This document shows, piece after piece, positions 58,037 to 64,000 of a stretch of 64,000 nt of DNA; position 1 is the first letter of the stretch, and each line of letters begins with the position of its first letter. The notes below the pieces were generated by a model. That model ran no database searches. It was given only the letters and a program-made list of their open reading frames with translations, and had not been told where the DNA came from. The translations under genes and the position numbers were made by a program. This DNA comes from Nonomuraea rubra (lineage in GTDB: Bacteria; Actinomycetota; Actinomycetes; Streptosporangiales; Streptosporangiaceae), in the NCBI RefSeq assembly GCF_014207985.1, contig NZ_JACHMI010000001.1, forward strand, positions 11,143,001 to 11,207,000, given 5' to 3'.

Positions 58037-58857
58037 GCCGGCTCCATGACCGTGAACGAGTACGGTGCCCAGGGGCCGGTCAGCCTGATCTCCACCCCGT
58101 CGCCGCCGAGCCGCCCCGCCAGCGCGGCGAACTCCTCGGCCCTGGCCTCGTCCACCAGGTAGGCCCCGTTCAGCAGCATCACGTCGTCGCGGCCCGACAG
58201 GCGCGGATCCTGGGCGCGGTGCCGGTACCCGGCGGCGGCGAGCGCGGTCAGCGCCCGGTGGATGTGGTCGGCACGCTGCAGCGCCTGCCTGCGGGCCTGC
58301 TCCCGCCCGCGCAGCGTGGCCCTGCGGCGCTGCAGGTACGCGGTCCCCGGCCGCGCGGCCTGCCTGTCACTCTCGCACGCCCGGCCGCTCGCCTGCCTGT
58401 CACCCTCGCACGCGCCGCCGCCACGCCCCTCCCCCACCTGCGCGGGCTCCTCGGGCGGGCTGGAGTACGCCTTGACACCCCACTCGCGGCGCCCCGTGAC
58501 GTGCGCGAGCACCTCGGTGAAGGAGGCCGCGCGCCGCTCCAGCAGCTCCACGACCTGTGCTTCGTCGCCGTACACGGTGACGAGCCTGACCGGCGCGGTC
58601 GTCGTGGCCGCCGCCACGGCATCCACGACCCGGTGGTGCGCGCGGGCCGTCTCCGCCAGCCAGTCCAGATCCTCCAGGGAGCGCCGCAGCGGCTCCTCGC
58701 CGAACTGCTCGGACGGCACCGAGCTCACGTACGCCACCAGCCCGGAGCAGGCGACGGTCCGCACAGGACTGCCCGCCACGCCCGGAGGGCTGGACACCGG
58801 CTCGCGGGCGACCGCGTACAGGTACGTCAGGTCAGGCAGGTACGTCAGGTCAGGCAT
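58033..58857 (-). CDS. gvpL: Gas vesicle protein GvpL/GvpF family
   Basis: A 274-residue GvpL/F protein: an N-terminal strand (TYLYAVAREP), a central domain with VVDAVAAATTTAPVRLVTVYGDEAQV and FTEVLAHVTGRREWGVKAY, and the family C-terminus VEIRLTGPWAPYSFT. Two expansions are seen: the N-terminus repeats PDLTYL twice (an 18-bp duplication) and residues about 140-170 contain two copies of an ACExDRQA segment from a DNA duplication near 58345-58410. It is an assembly factor. Its start overlaps the gvpJ stop by 8 bp. Confidence 0.9.
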   Translation of the reverse strand: MPDLTYLPDLTYLYAVAREPVSSPPGVAGSPVRTVACSGLVAYVSSVPSEQFGEEPLRRSLEDLDWLAETARAHHRVVDAVAAATTTAPVRLVTVYGDEAQVVELLERRAASFTEVLAHVTGRREWGVKAYSSPPEEPAQVGEGRGGGACEGDRQASGRACESDRQAARPGTAYLQRRRATLRGREQARRQALQRADHIHRALTALAAAGYRHRAQDPRLSGRDDVMLLNGAYLVDEARAEEFAALAGRLGGDGVEIRLTGPWAPYSFTVMEPA

Positions 58858-59188
58858 CGGCGTCCTCCCGCCCTTCGAGGGCGGACAGGCGGCGGCGCAG
58901 GCGGCGGTTCTCCGCCACCAGCTCCCGGTCCCGCCCCGACAGGTAGGGGTCGTGCTCCCACCAGTCGATGCCCAGCTCCCTGGCCGTCTCGACGGAGGCG
59001 ATGAGGAGCCGTAGTTTGATCGTGAGCAGCTCGATGTCCAGCAGGTTCACCCGGATGTCGCCGGCGATCACCACGCCGCGGTCGAGCACGCGCTCCAGGA
59101 TGTCACCGAGGTTGGCCGGCTCCCGGTTCGCGGGGCCCGCGCCGTACGTGGGGCGGACCACCGGACCGGACGGTGAGATTCTGTCCAT
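58850..59188 (-). CDS. gvpJ: Gas vesicle protein GvpJ
   Basis: A 112-residue GvpA-family protein: LGDILERVLDRGVVIAGDIRV then LLDIELLTIKLRLLIASVETAREL, followed by WWEHDPYLSG and a charged C-terminal coiled coil (ELVAENRRLRRRLSAL). This C-terminal extension separates GvpJ from GvpA. It is a minor shell protein at the vesicle tips. The ATG at 59188 starts right after the gvpO stop. Confidence 0.88.
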   Translation of the reverse strand: MDRISPSGPVVRPTYGAGPANREPANLGDILERVLDRGVVIAGDIRVNLLDIELLTIKLRLLIASVETARELGIDWWEHDPYLSGRDRELVAENRRLRRRLSALEGREDADA

Positions 59189-59189
59189 C

Positions 59190-59486
59190 TCACAACGCCT
59201 CGCCCGTGTCAGCGTTCGACCGCTTGTACCGTCGTAGCCTCCGATAGGACAGCAATCTTCCCTCCTCATCGATCTGAGCCTGGTAAATGGCGAGGATGTC
59301 GCCGGATGAGGGGATTCGCCGGTCCTCGATGATCTCGATGTTGACCAGCCAGCCTTCTTCGGCCGGTTGCACCGAGGTGATGCCCTCGACCTCCTTCGTG
59401 GTGAGCTCGGCGATGTGACGCAGGCCGACCGCGCCGGCCGTCACGGCGTTCAGCTCTTCCGTTTCTGTCTGTTCCCTGGTGGCCAC
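59190..59486 (-). CDS. gvpO: Gas vesicle protein GvpO
   Basis: A 98-residue protein with the GvpO core: GVTSVQPAEEGWLVNIEIIE (here EGITSVQPAEEGW), followed by SSGDILAIYQAQIDEEG and YRRLRRYKR. The family is a gas vesicle accessory protein of unclear role. The GTG at 59486 has GGGAGG at good spacing. It lies 2 bp downstream of gvpG. Confidence 0.9.
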   Translation of the reverse strand: MATREQTETEELNAVTAGAVGLRHIAELTTKEVEGITSVQPAEEGWLVNIEIIEDRRIPSSGDILAIYQAQIDEEGRLLSYRRLRRYKRSNADTGEAL

Positions 59487-59488
59487 CG

Positions 59489-59713
59489 TCACCTCCCTGT
59501 CGCCTGCCGCAGAATGCTTTCGACGGCTTCGCGCTCCTCCTCCTCGGAGATCGTCCCGGCCTGCCTGGCCGCCTCGATCTCCTCCAGCCGCCTCCGCACC
59601 GCGGCGGGGTTGCGCAGCTCTCGGTCGATCTGTTCCTGGATCAGCTCGCCCAGCCGCATCAGACCGCGTACGGGTGCCAGCGGCCAGGTGAATATGCTGC
59701 TCACCAGGCCCAC
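59489..59713 (-). CDS. gvpG: Gas vesicle protein GvpG
   Basis: A 74-residue protein with MGLVSSIFTWPLAPVRGLMRL followed by a helical part LEEIEAARQAGTISEEEE, the normal GvpG pattern. It is an assembly factor working with GvpF/L. The ATG is 14 bp after the gvpF stop. Confidence 0.9.
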   Translation of the reverse strand: MGLVSSIFTWPLAPVRGLMRLGELIQEQIDRELRNPAAVRRRLEEIEAARQAGTISEEEEREAVESILRQATGR

Positions 59714-59727
59714 GAGTGCTCACCTCC

Positions 59728-60537
59728 CTACGCCTGGGCGATGACGAAGTCGTACGGCGCCATCGGGCCGAGCAGCCGCAGGTCCACGCGGCCCGCCCAG
59801 CGTTCGCCGAACTCCCGCAACGCCCGTTCCAGGCCCTTCTGGTCGTCGACCTCGGCGAGCAGGGCCACGTGCACGGCGTCCCATTCGTGGGACGGGTCCC
59901 GCAGCGACGCCTGGGTGTAGTGCCCTGACAGGCCGTCGAGCAGCATGCGGGTGTCCAGGTCGCGCTTGGCCTCGATCGAGGCCGTGATGATCTCGCCGAG
60001 CCTGATGCGCTCGTTCCTCGTGGCGTCCTCCGACTTGCCCCTGATGGTCTCCCTCAGGCTTTGCGCCTCCGGGCTCTCGGCGAGAATCTCGGTGAGCACG
60101 ACCTGCTCGACGTAGCGGCCCTTGACGACGTACTCGGCCAGGCCCCTGAGCTCGCCGAGGGCTGCGAGGAAGTCGTCGTGGTGCGGTTCGAGCAGCTCCT
60201 GAACCACGGCGTCCGCGTTGGTGAGCACCGCGCCGAACCGGAACGGGAGCACCGGCCCCCTGGCCACCGCGGTGTCGAGCACTCCCTCGTGAGCCAGGAA
60301 GTCGCCGGGCCGGCCCAGGGGCTCGTCCACGTTGACGTCGCTCACGACGGCCGCGATCTCGCCGTGCTTGACGAGCTTGACCTTGCCTGCCGGGTCGCCC
60401 AGCCCCTGCTGGCCGGAGGCCAGCCGGGTGTCGGCGGGCACGATGCCGTAGACGTAGCAGCCCAGGTTCTGGCTCTTGCGCGTGCCCTGCTTGGGCACGG
60501 AGGCTCCGGAGACCTTCGTCGAGCGTCCCATGCTCAC
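59728..60537 (-). CDS. gvpF: Gas vesicle protein GvpF
   Basis: A 269-residue GvpF/L protein: [10 protein letters not shown], then [39 protein letters not shown], and the C-terminal [14 protein letters not shown]. It binds GvpA monomers and delivers them for assembly in related systems. Start is GTG at 60537, overlapping the gvpA stop as GTGA; an ATG at 60531 is also in frame. A second GvpF/L family gene follows downstream. Confidence 0.92.
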   Translation of the reverse strand: MSMGRSTKVSGASVPKQGTRKSQNLGCYVYGIVPADTRLASGQQGLGDPAGKVKLVKHGEIAAVVSDVNVDEPLGRPGDFLAHEGVLDTAVARGPVLPFRFGAVLTNADAVVQELLEPHHDDFLAALGELRGLAEYVVKGRYVEQVVLTEILAESPEAQSLRETIRGKSEDATRNERIRLGEIITASIEAKRDLDTRMLLDGLSGHYTQASLRDPSHEWDAVHVALLAEVDDQKGLERALREFGERWAGRVDLRLLGPMAPYDFVIAQA

Positions 60538-61004
60538 CCTTCCTCTCGCTTCGGCCGGATCTTCCGCTTGGGCGGCCCGGACTCGCGCTCCACCGTCATC
60601 TCCGGCCGCTCGGCGGCACGCTCGGCTTCGGCCGCGGGGTCACGCTTCTTCTCCGTAAGCTCGTGCAGCGCGTCGCCCGCGCTCTCCACCACGCCCTGGA
60701 TGACCTCCTTGGTGGTGTCCTGGCTCGGGGCGCCCTTGGCGTCCTTGATGACGTCGGGCAGGCCCTTCTCGCTCTTGCTCATGTCGAGCCTGTTGGCTGC
60801 CTCGGCGAAACGCAGGTAGGTGTCGACGCTGGCCACGACGACGCGGGCATCGATGGTAAGGATCTCGATCCCCACGAGAGACACCCGGACGTAGGCGTCG
60901 ATCACGAGGCCCTTGTCCAGGATCGAGTCGATCACGTCGGCCAGGCCCGTGGGACCGCCCCGTCCGCCCACTTGACCGGCTGCCGCCGGTTGCACAGATG
61001 TCAT
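60534..61004 (-). CDS. gvpA: Major gas vesicle shell protein GvpA with long C-terminal extension
   Basis: A 156-residue protein. Residues 18-75 are the GvpA core: [44 protein letters not shown] and RFAEAANRL. The remaining 80 residues are charged and helical, with a basic end ([13 protein letters not shown]). Typical GvpA is near 70 residues; actinomycete versions are longer. The first gene of the gvp operon, with start ATG at 61004 and AAGGGGGG upstream. The leader has an unusual inverted repeat covering this start. Confidence 0.92.
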   Translation of the reverse strand: MTSVQPAAAGQVGGRGGPTGLADVIDSILDKGLVIDAYVRVSLVGIEILTIDARVVVASVDTYLRFAEAANRLDMSKSEKGLPDVIKDAKGAPSQDTTKEVIQGVVESAGDALHELTEKKRDPAAEAERAAERPEMTVERESGPPKRKIRPKREEG

Positions 61005-61060
61005 GTGGTTCCCCCCTTACCCCAGCGAGCGTGCCCGGGAAAAAGGACAGGGAACCACAT
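61001..61060 (-). promoter_or_regulatory. gvpA leader: 11-bp inverted repeat and 19-codon upstream frame
   Basis: In the mRNA sense, AUGUGGUUCCC (61060-61050) and GGGAACCACAU (61013-61003) are exact complements. Pairing would hide part of the G-rich ribosome binding site and the first two bases of the gvpA start codon. The upstream arm begins with ATG and opens a 19-codon frame ([19 protein letters not shown]) whose TGA at 61001-61003 overlaps the gvpA ATG. No ribosome binding site precedes that frame, so it would be leaderless or not translated. The remaining gap up to 61145 holds no gene. Confidence 0.55.
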
Positions 61061-61145
61061 AGAGCTAAAAACCCGACAGATTTGACATACGTAGAGGGAT
61101 CAGGTGATGACGAGCCGTAATTTTGAACGGCCGGAGAGTTTGGGC

Positions 61146-62150
61146 TCAGGTGCTGGCGCGGACGGCCAGGAGGGGCGTCAGGAGGGTGGAGTCGGGCACC
61201 GTACGGCCCTCCAGCTTCTCCATCACCAGCCGGACCGCCTCCCTGCCCACCTCCTCGGCCGGGATCAACACGGACGTGAGCGGCGGGCCGGCCCGCTCGG
61301 CCACGTCGTCGGGGCAGATCGCCACCACCGCCACGTCGTCCGGCACCCGGCGGCCGAGCTGGCGCAGCGCGGCCAGCACGTGGCTCACCGCGGCCTCGTT
61401 GTGCACGACGAGGCCGGACAGGCCCGGGCGGTCGAGCAGCAGGTCGCGCACCGTCTCGTACACCTCGTCGAACGTCTCCTCGCAGGGCAGCGCTATCCCC
61501 TTGAGCCCGTGCCCGTCCAGCGCCTCCACGAACCCCTCCCGGGTCCGGGTGGCGAAGCCGGTGCCCCGGTCGTACACCACCGAAGGGGCCCCGAGCAGCG
61601 CGATCTCCTCGTGCCCCCGTTCGGCCAGGTGCTCGACGCAGCGCGCGCCCGCGGCGGCGAAGTCGAGGTCCACGCAGGTCAGCCCGGCCGGCTCGGCGGG
61701 AAAGCCGATGAGCACGCTCGGCTCGGCCAGCTCGCGCAGCAGCGGCACCCTGCGGTCGTCCAGCTCCACGTCCATCAGCACCAGCGCGTCCACCAGCGCG
61801 CTGGCGGCCACCCGGCGGATGCCCTCCGTGCCCTCGTCGGCGGTCAGCAGCAGCACGTCGTGGTCGAAGCGGCGGGCGGCCGTGACGACCGCGCTGGCGA
61901 AGCGCATCAGCACCGGCACGTGCATGCCCGCGCGCAGCGGCAGCACCAGCGCGATCACGTTCGAGCGCTTGCTGGCCAGGGCGCGGGCGCCCGCGTTGGG
62001 GTGGTAGCCGAGCGCGCTGATGCTGTCGAGCACCCGCCGCCTGGTGTCGGCCGAGATCGTCCGCTTGCCGCTGAGCACGTACGAGACCGTGCTCACGGCC
62101 ACGCCCGCGTGCTTGGCGACCTGGGCGATCGTGACCGTGCGCCCGCTCAA
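61146..62150 (-). CDS. LacI-family transcriptional regulator
   Basis: A 334-residue protein with the LacI helix-turn-helix and hinge: TIAQVAKHAGVAVSTVSYVL, then YHPNAGARALASKRS, followed by a periplasmic-binding-protein-like effector domain (VIALVLPLRAGMHVPVLMRF and RGHEEIALLGAP). Start is TTG at 62150: it has GGAG eight bases upstream and shares bases with the stop of the glycosidase gene (TTGA), so translation is coupled. It probably represses the glycosidase operon until a sugar is present. Confidence 0.9.
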   Translation of the reverse strand: MSGRTVTIAQVAKHAGVAVSTVSYVLSGKRTISADTRRRVLDSISALGYHPNAGARALASKRSNVIALVLPLRAGMHVPVLMRFASAVVTAARRFDHDVLLLTADEGTEGIRRVAASALVDALVLMDVELDDRRVPLLRELAEPSVLIGFPAEPAGLTCVDLDFAAAGARCVEHLAERGHEEIALLGAPSVVYDRGTGFATRTREGFVEALDGHGLKGIALPCEETFDEVYETVRDLLLDRPGLSGLVVHNEAAVSHVLAALRQLGRRVPDDVAVVAICPDDVAERAGPPLTSVLIPAEEVGREAVRLVMEKLEGRTVPDSTLLTPLLAVRAST

Positions 62151-64000
62151 GCCCCGGCTCCTAAGTCCACCCCGGTCAGGGTCACGCCCTCGTTCTCGAA
62201 CACCACGTAGAGATCGTGCACCCCGTCCACGCCCTGGAGCGAGGCCGTGATGGGGTGATGGTCGTACCGCTCGGTCCTGGGCACCGGGAACGCGGCCACC
62301 GGCCTGCCGTAGAGCGGGTCGCCGAGCCGGACGGTGATCATGCCGCCCTCGGTGCTGCCCGCCGTGGCCACGCACGTCGCCGCATCGGTCAGGTCCACCT
62401 GGCGGAACAGGATCCACGCCCCCTCCGCGCCGGAGCGCACCGCGTCGCCGTCCTGCCTGGTCTCGTCCACGAACGTGATCGCGTCGTACTCGTCGTGGTC
62501 GGCGGCGCGCAGCAGCCCCGACTGGGGCGGGACGACCTCGCCCTCGACCTCGAAGCAGGCGCTCAGCCGCAGGTCGGTGGCGCTTCGGCCGGCCATGAGC
62601 CGGTGCGGCGCGCGCTCCACGACGAACCTGCCCCTGGTGACGTCCCAGAACGCCAGGTCCGCGACCGGCAGCCGGAGCCCGACGGTACGGCTCTCGCCCG
62701 GCTCCAGGCGCACCTTCTCGAACCCGCGCAGGCGGCGCAGCGGCTGCTTGACCCGCGAGCGCTGCTGGTGGGTGTAGAACTGCACGACCTCGACGCCGGC
62801 GCGCGGGCCCGTGTTCGTCACCGTGACCTCCGCCTCCAGCACCTCGCCCGCCAGGCGGACGCGCAGGTCCGCGTAGTCGAACGTGGTGTAGCTGAGACCG
62901 TGGCCGAACGGGTGCAGGGGCACGCCGCGGAAGTACTGGTAGGTGGCGTCGGAGGCGATGATGTCGTAGTCGAGCAGGTCGGGCAGCTCCTGCTCGGAGC
63001 GGTACCAGGTCTGGGTGAGGCGGCCCTCGGGGTCGGCGTCGCCGAACAGCACCTCCGCCAGGGCGTGGCCGTACTCCTGGCCGCCGTGCGCCGACCAGAG
63101 CACGGCGGGCAGCTCGCCCTCGGTCCAGGTGAGCGGGTAGCCGCTGGTGATGACCATGACCGTGCGCGGGTTCGCCTTGCGTACGGCGCGGACCACGGCA
63201 TCCTGGGCGGAGGCCAGGGCCAGCGTCATGCGGTCCTCGGTCTCGCGGCCGTTCACCAGCGGGTGGTCGCCGACCACCACGACCGCCACGTCGGCCTCGG
63301 CGGCCAGGCGGGCGGCCTCGTCGGTGCCGCTCCTGACCACGTCCATGGCCAGCCAGGCGGCCTGGTCGGCGTCGTCCACCAGGCTCAGCACGCCGTCTTC
63401 GGCCACGCCGACGTAGCAGCCGGTCGAGATGTGGCGCAGGGCGAGCGTGCCGCGCGGGCGCTCCTCCATGCGGAACGTCTGGCGCACCTCCCACCCGTTC
63501 GGCCCCGGCTGGTCGTTGACCAGCGTCGTCCCGTCCACCGACACGAACCGGCCGGTGGTCACGGCCCGCAGCGCGTACGCGCCGCCGCCCCAGTCGAACA
63601 GGTCGAACAGCCCCTGCTCGGCGGCCCCCGCGCGCAGCGGGCCGCCGGCGGGGTCGGCCGCGACCGGCCCCGCGTCGGCGGTCAGCGTCACCCGGTCCAC
63701 GGCCTCGCAGAACGTGGTCTCGCACCGCTCGGCCAGCCCCGCGCGGGCGGTGACCGCGTACGGCAGGGTGCCGCTGTACCAGTCCTCCATGAGCGTGTCG
63801 CCGAGCTGCCCGATCACCGCGATCCGCGTCACGTCCCGCAGCGGGAGCAGGCCGTCGTTCTCCAGCAGCACGAACGAGCGCCGCGCCGCCTCCCTGGCCA
63901 GCGCCTGGTGCTCGGGGCAGTTGACCACGTTGTCGTTGATCTCGTCGTACGGCGTCGCCGGGTCGAACTCGCCCAGCCGGAACCGGATCGACAACGTGTG
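62147..64000 (-). CDS. Glycoside hydrolase family 3, C-terminal part (5' end beyond window)
   Basis: The frame is open to the right edge, so the N-terminal TIM barrel is missing. What remains starts with the junction SIRFRLGEFDP typical of GH3, then ALAREAARRSFVLLENDGLLPL of the alpha/beta sandwich domain. A fascin/beta-trefoil-like insert (GRFVSVDGTTLVND, HISTGCYVGV) interrupts it near residues 130-190. Then come PFGHGLSYTTFDY and a fibronectin-III-like domain, and a C-terminal CBM6-like beta domain. Related enzymes are beta-glucosidases or beta-xylosidases. No secretion signal can be judged. It is coupled to the LacI gene. Confidence 0.9.
   Translation of the reverse strand, partial: HTLSIRFRLGEFDPATPYDEINDNVVNCPEHQALAREAARRSFVLLENDGLLPLRDVTRIAVIGQLGDTLMEDWYSGTLPYAVTARAGLAERCETTFCEAVDRVTLTADAGPVAADPAGGPLRAGAAEQGLFDLFDWGGGAYALRAVTTGRFVSVDGTTLVNDQPGPNGWEVRQTFRMEERPRGTLALRHISTGCYVGVAEDGVLSLVDDADQAAWLAMDVVRSGTDEAARLAAEADVAVVVVGDHPLVNGRETEDRMTLALASAQDAVVRAVRKANPRTVMVITSGYPLTWTEGELPAVLWSAHGGQEYGHALAEVLFGDADPEGRLTQTWYRSEQELPDLLDYDIIASDATYQYFRGVPLHPFGHGLSYTTFDYADLRVRLAGEVLEAEVTVTNTGPRAGVEVVQFYTHQQRSRVKQPLRRLRGFEKVRLEPGESRTVGLRLPVADLAFWDVTRGRFVVERAPHRLMAGRSATDLRLSACFEVEGEVVPPQSGLLRAADHDEYDAITFVDETRQDGDAVRSGAEGAWILFRQVDLTDAATCVATAGSTEGGMITVRLGDPLYGRPVAAFPVPRTERYDHHPITASLQGVDGVHDLYVVFENEGVTLTGVDLGAGA

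Overview
The window is very GC-rich, has strong third-position GC bias and many GTG starts, and carries ESX/type VII secretion, Tad pilus, ECF sigma and gas vesicle genes. Together these point to a filamentous, spore-forming actinomycete. A Streptosporangiaceae-type genome such as Nonomuraea is the best guess; this is inference, as there is no rRNA gene to test it.

Layout. 1-7.1 kb holds small housekeeping and stress units: the end of an unidentified gene, an ArsR-type regulator divergent from an MFS exporter, an Ada-AlkA fusion coupled to an Ogt methyltransferase (alkylation repair), an Rpn-like PD-(D/E)XK protein, and an MFS exporter divergent from a MarR regulator over a clear inverted repeat. 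7.1-17.7 kb is one tightly packed leftward operon for a Tad/Flp-type pilus: CpaB, CpaE-like, TadA, TadB, TadC, Flp pilin, three TadE/TadG-like minor pilins, a membrane-anchored LysM-BTAD protein, a lipoprotein and an exported protein. Almost every junction is a 4-nt or short stop/start overlap, and no prepilin peptidase is present.

18-44.8 kb is a large type VII secretion (T7SS) island. It has two different FtsK/EccC-type ATPases (17989-22776 and 35376-39359), EccB, EccD, a mycosin protease and an EsxA/EsxB-like pair. It also has further WXG100-type proteins, two YbaB-like proteins, three proline- or glycine-rich proteins sharing a C-terminal motif, a WXG100-lytic transglycosylase fusion, a secreted M23 (LytM) peptidase and a membrane pseudokinase. 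The M23 protein and the pseudokinase ectodomain share a SapA-like (spore-associated protein A) C-terminal domain. I see no EccE and no EccA. The island looks like a secretion machine combined with peptidoglycan-remodelling factors.

44.9-57.6 kb is mixed: an SDR, a biotin-dependent acyl-CoA carboxylase alpha chain, a TPM-like membrane protein followed by a strong terminator, and a large secreted metzincin-like metalloprotease with DUF11 repeats. Next come a P-loop kinase, a DUF1772 protein with an apparently frameshifted RTX-repeat protein, a GNAT acetyltransferase, an ECF sigma factor with a CU044_5270-type membrane partner, a glycolipid-binding-domain protein and an internally duplicated DUF6506-like protein.

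57.5-61.0 kb is a leftward gas vesicle operon in the order gvpA-F-G-O-J-L-S-K, without gvpN. The gvpA leader carries a perfect 11-bp inverted repeat that would pair across the ribosome binding site and start codon, plus a 19-codon reading frame whose stop overlaps the gvpA start. 61.1-64 kb holds a LacI regulator coupled to a GH3 glycoside hydrolase that runs off the window.
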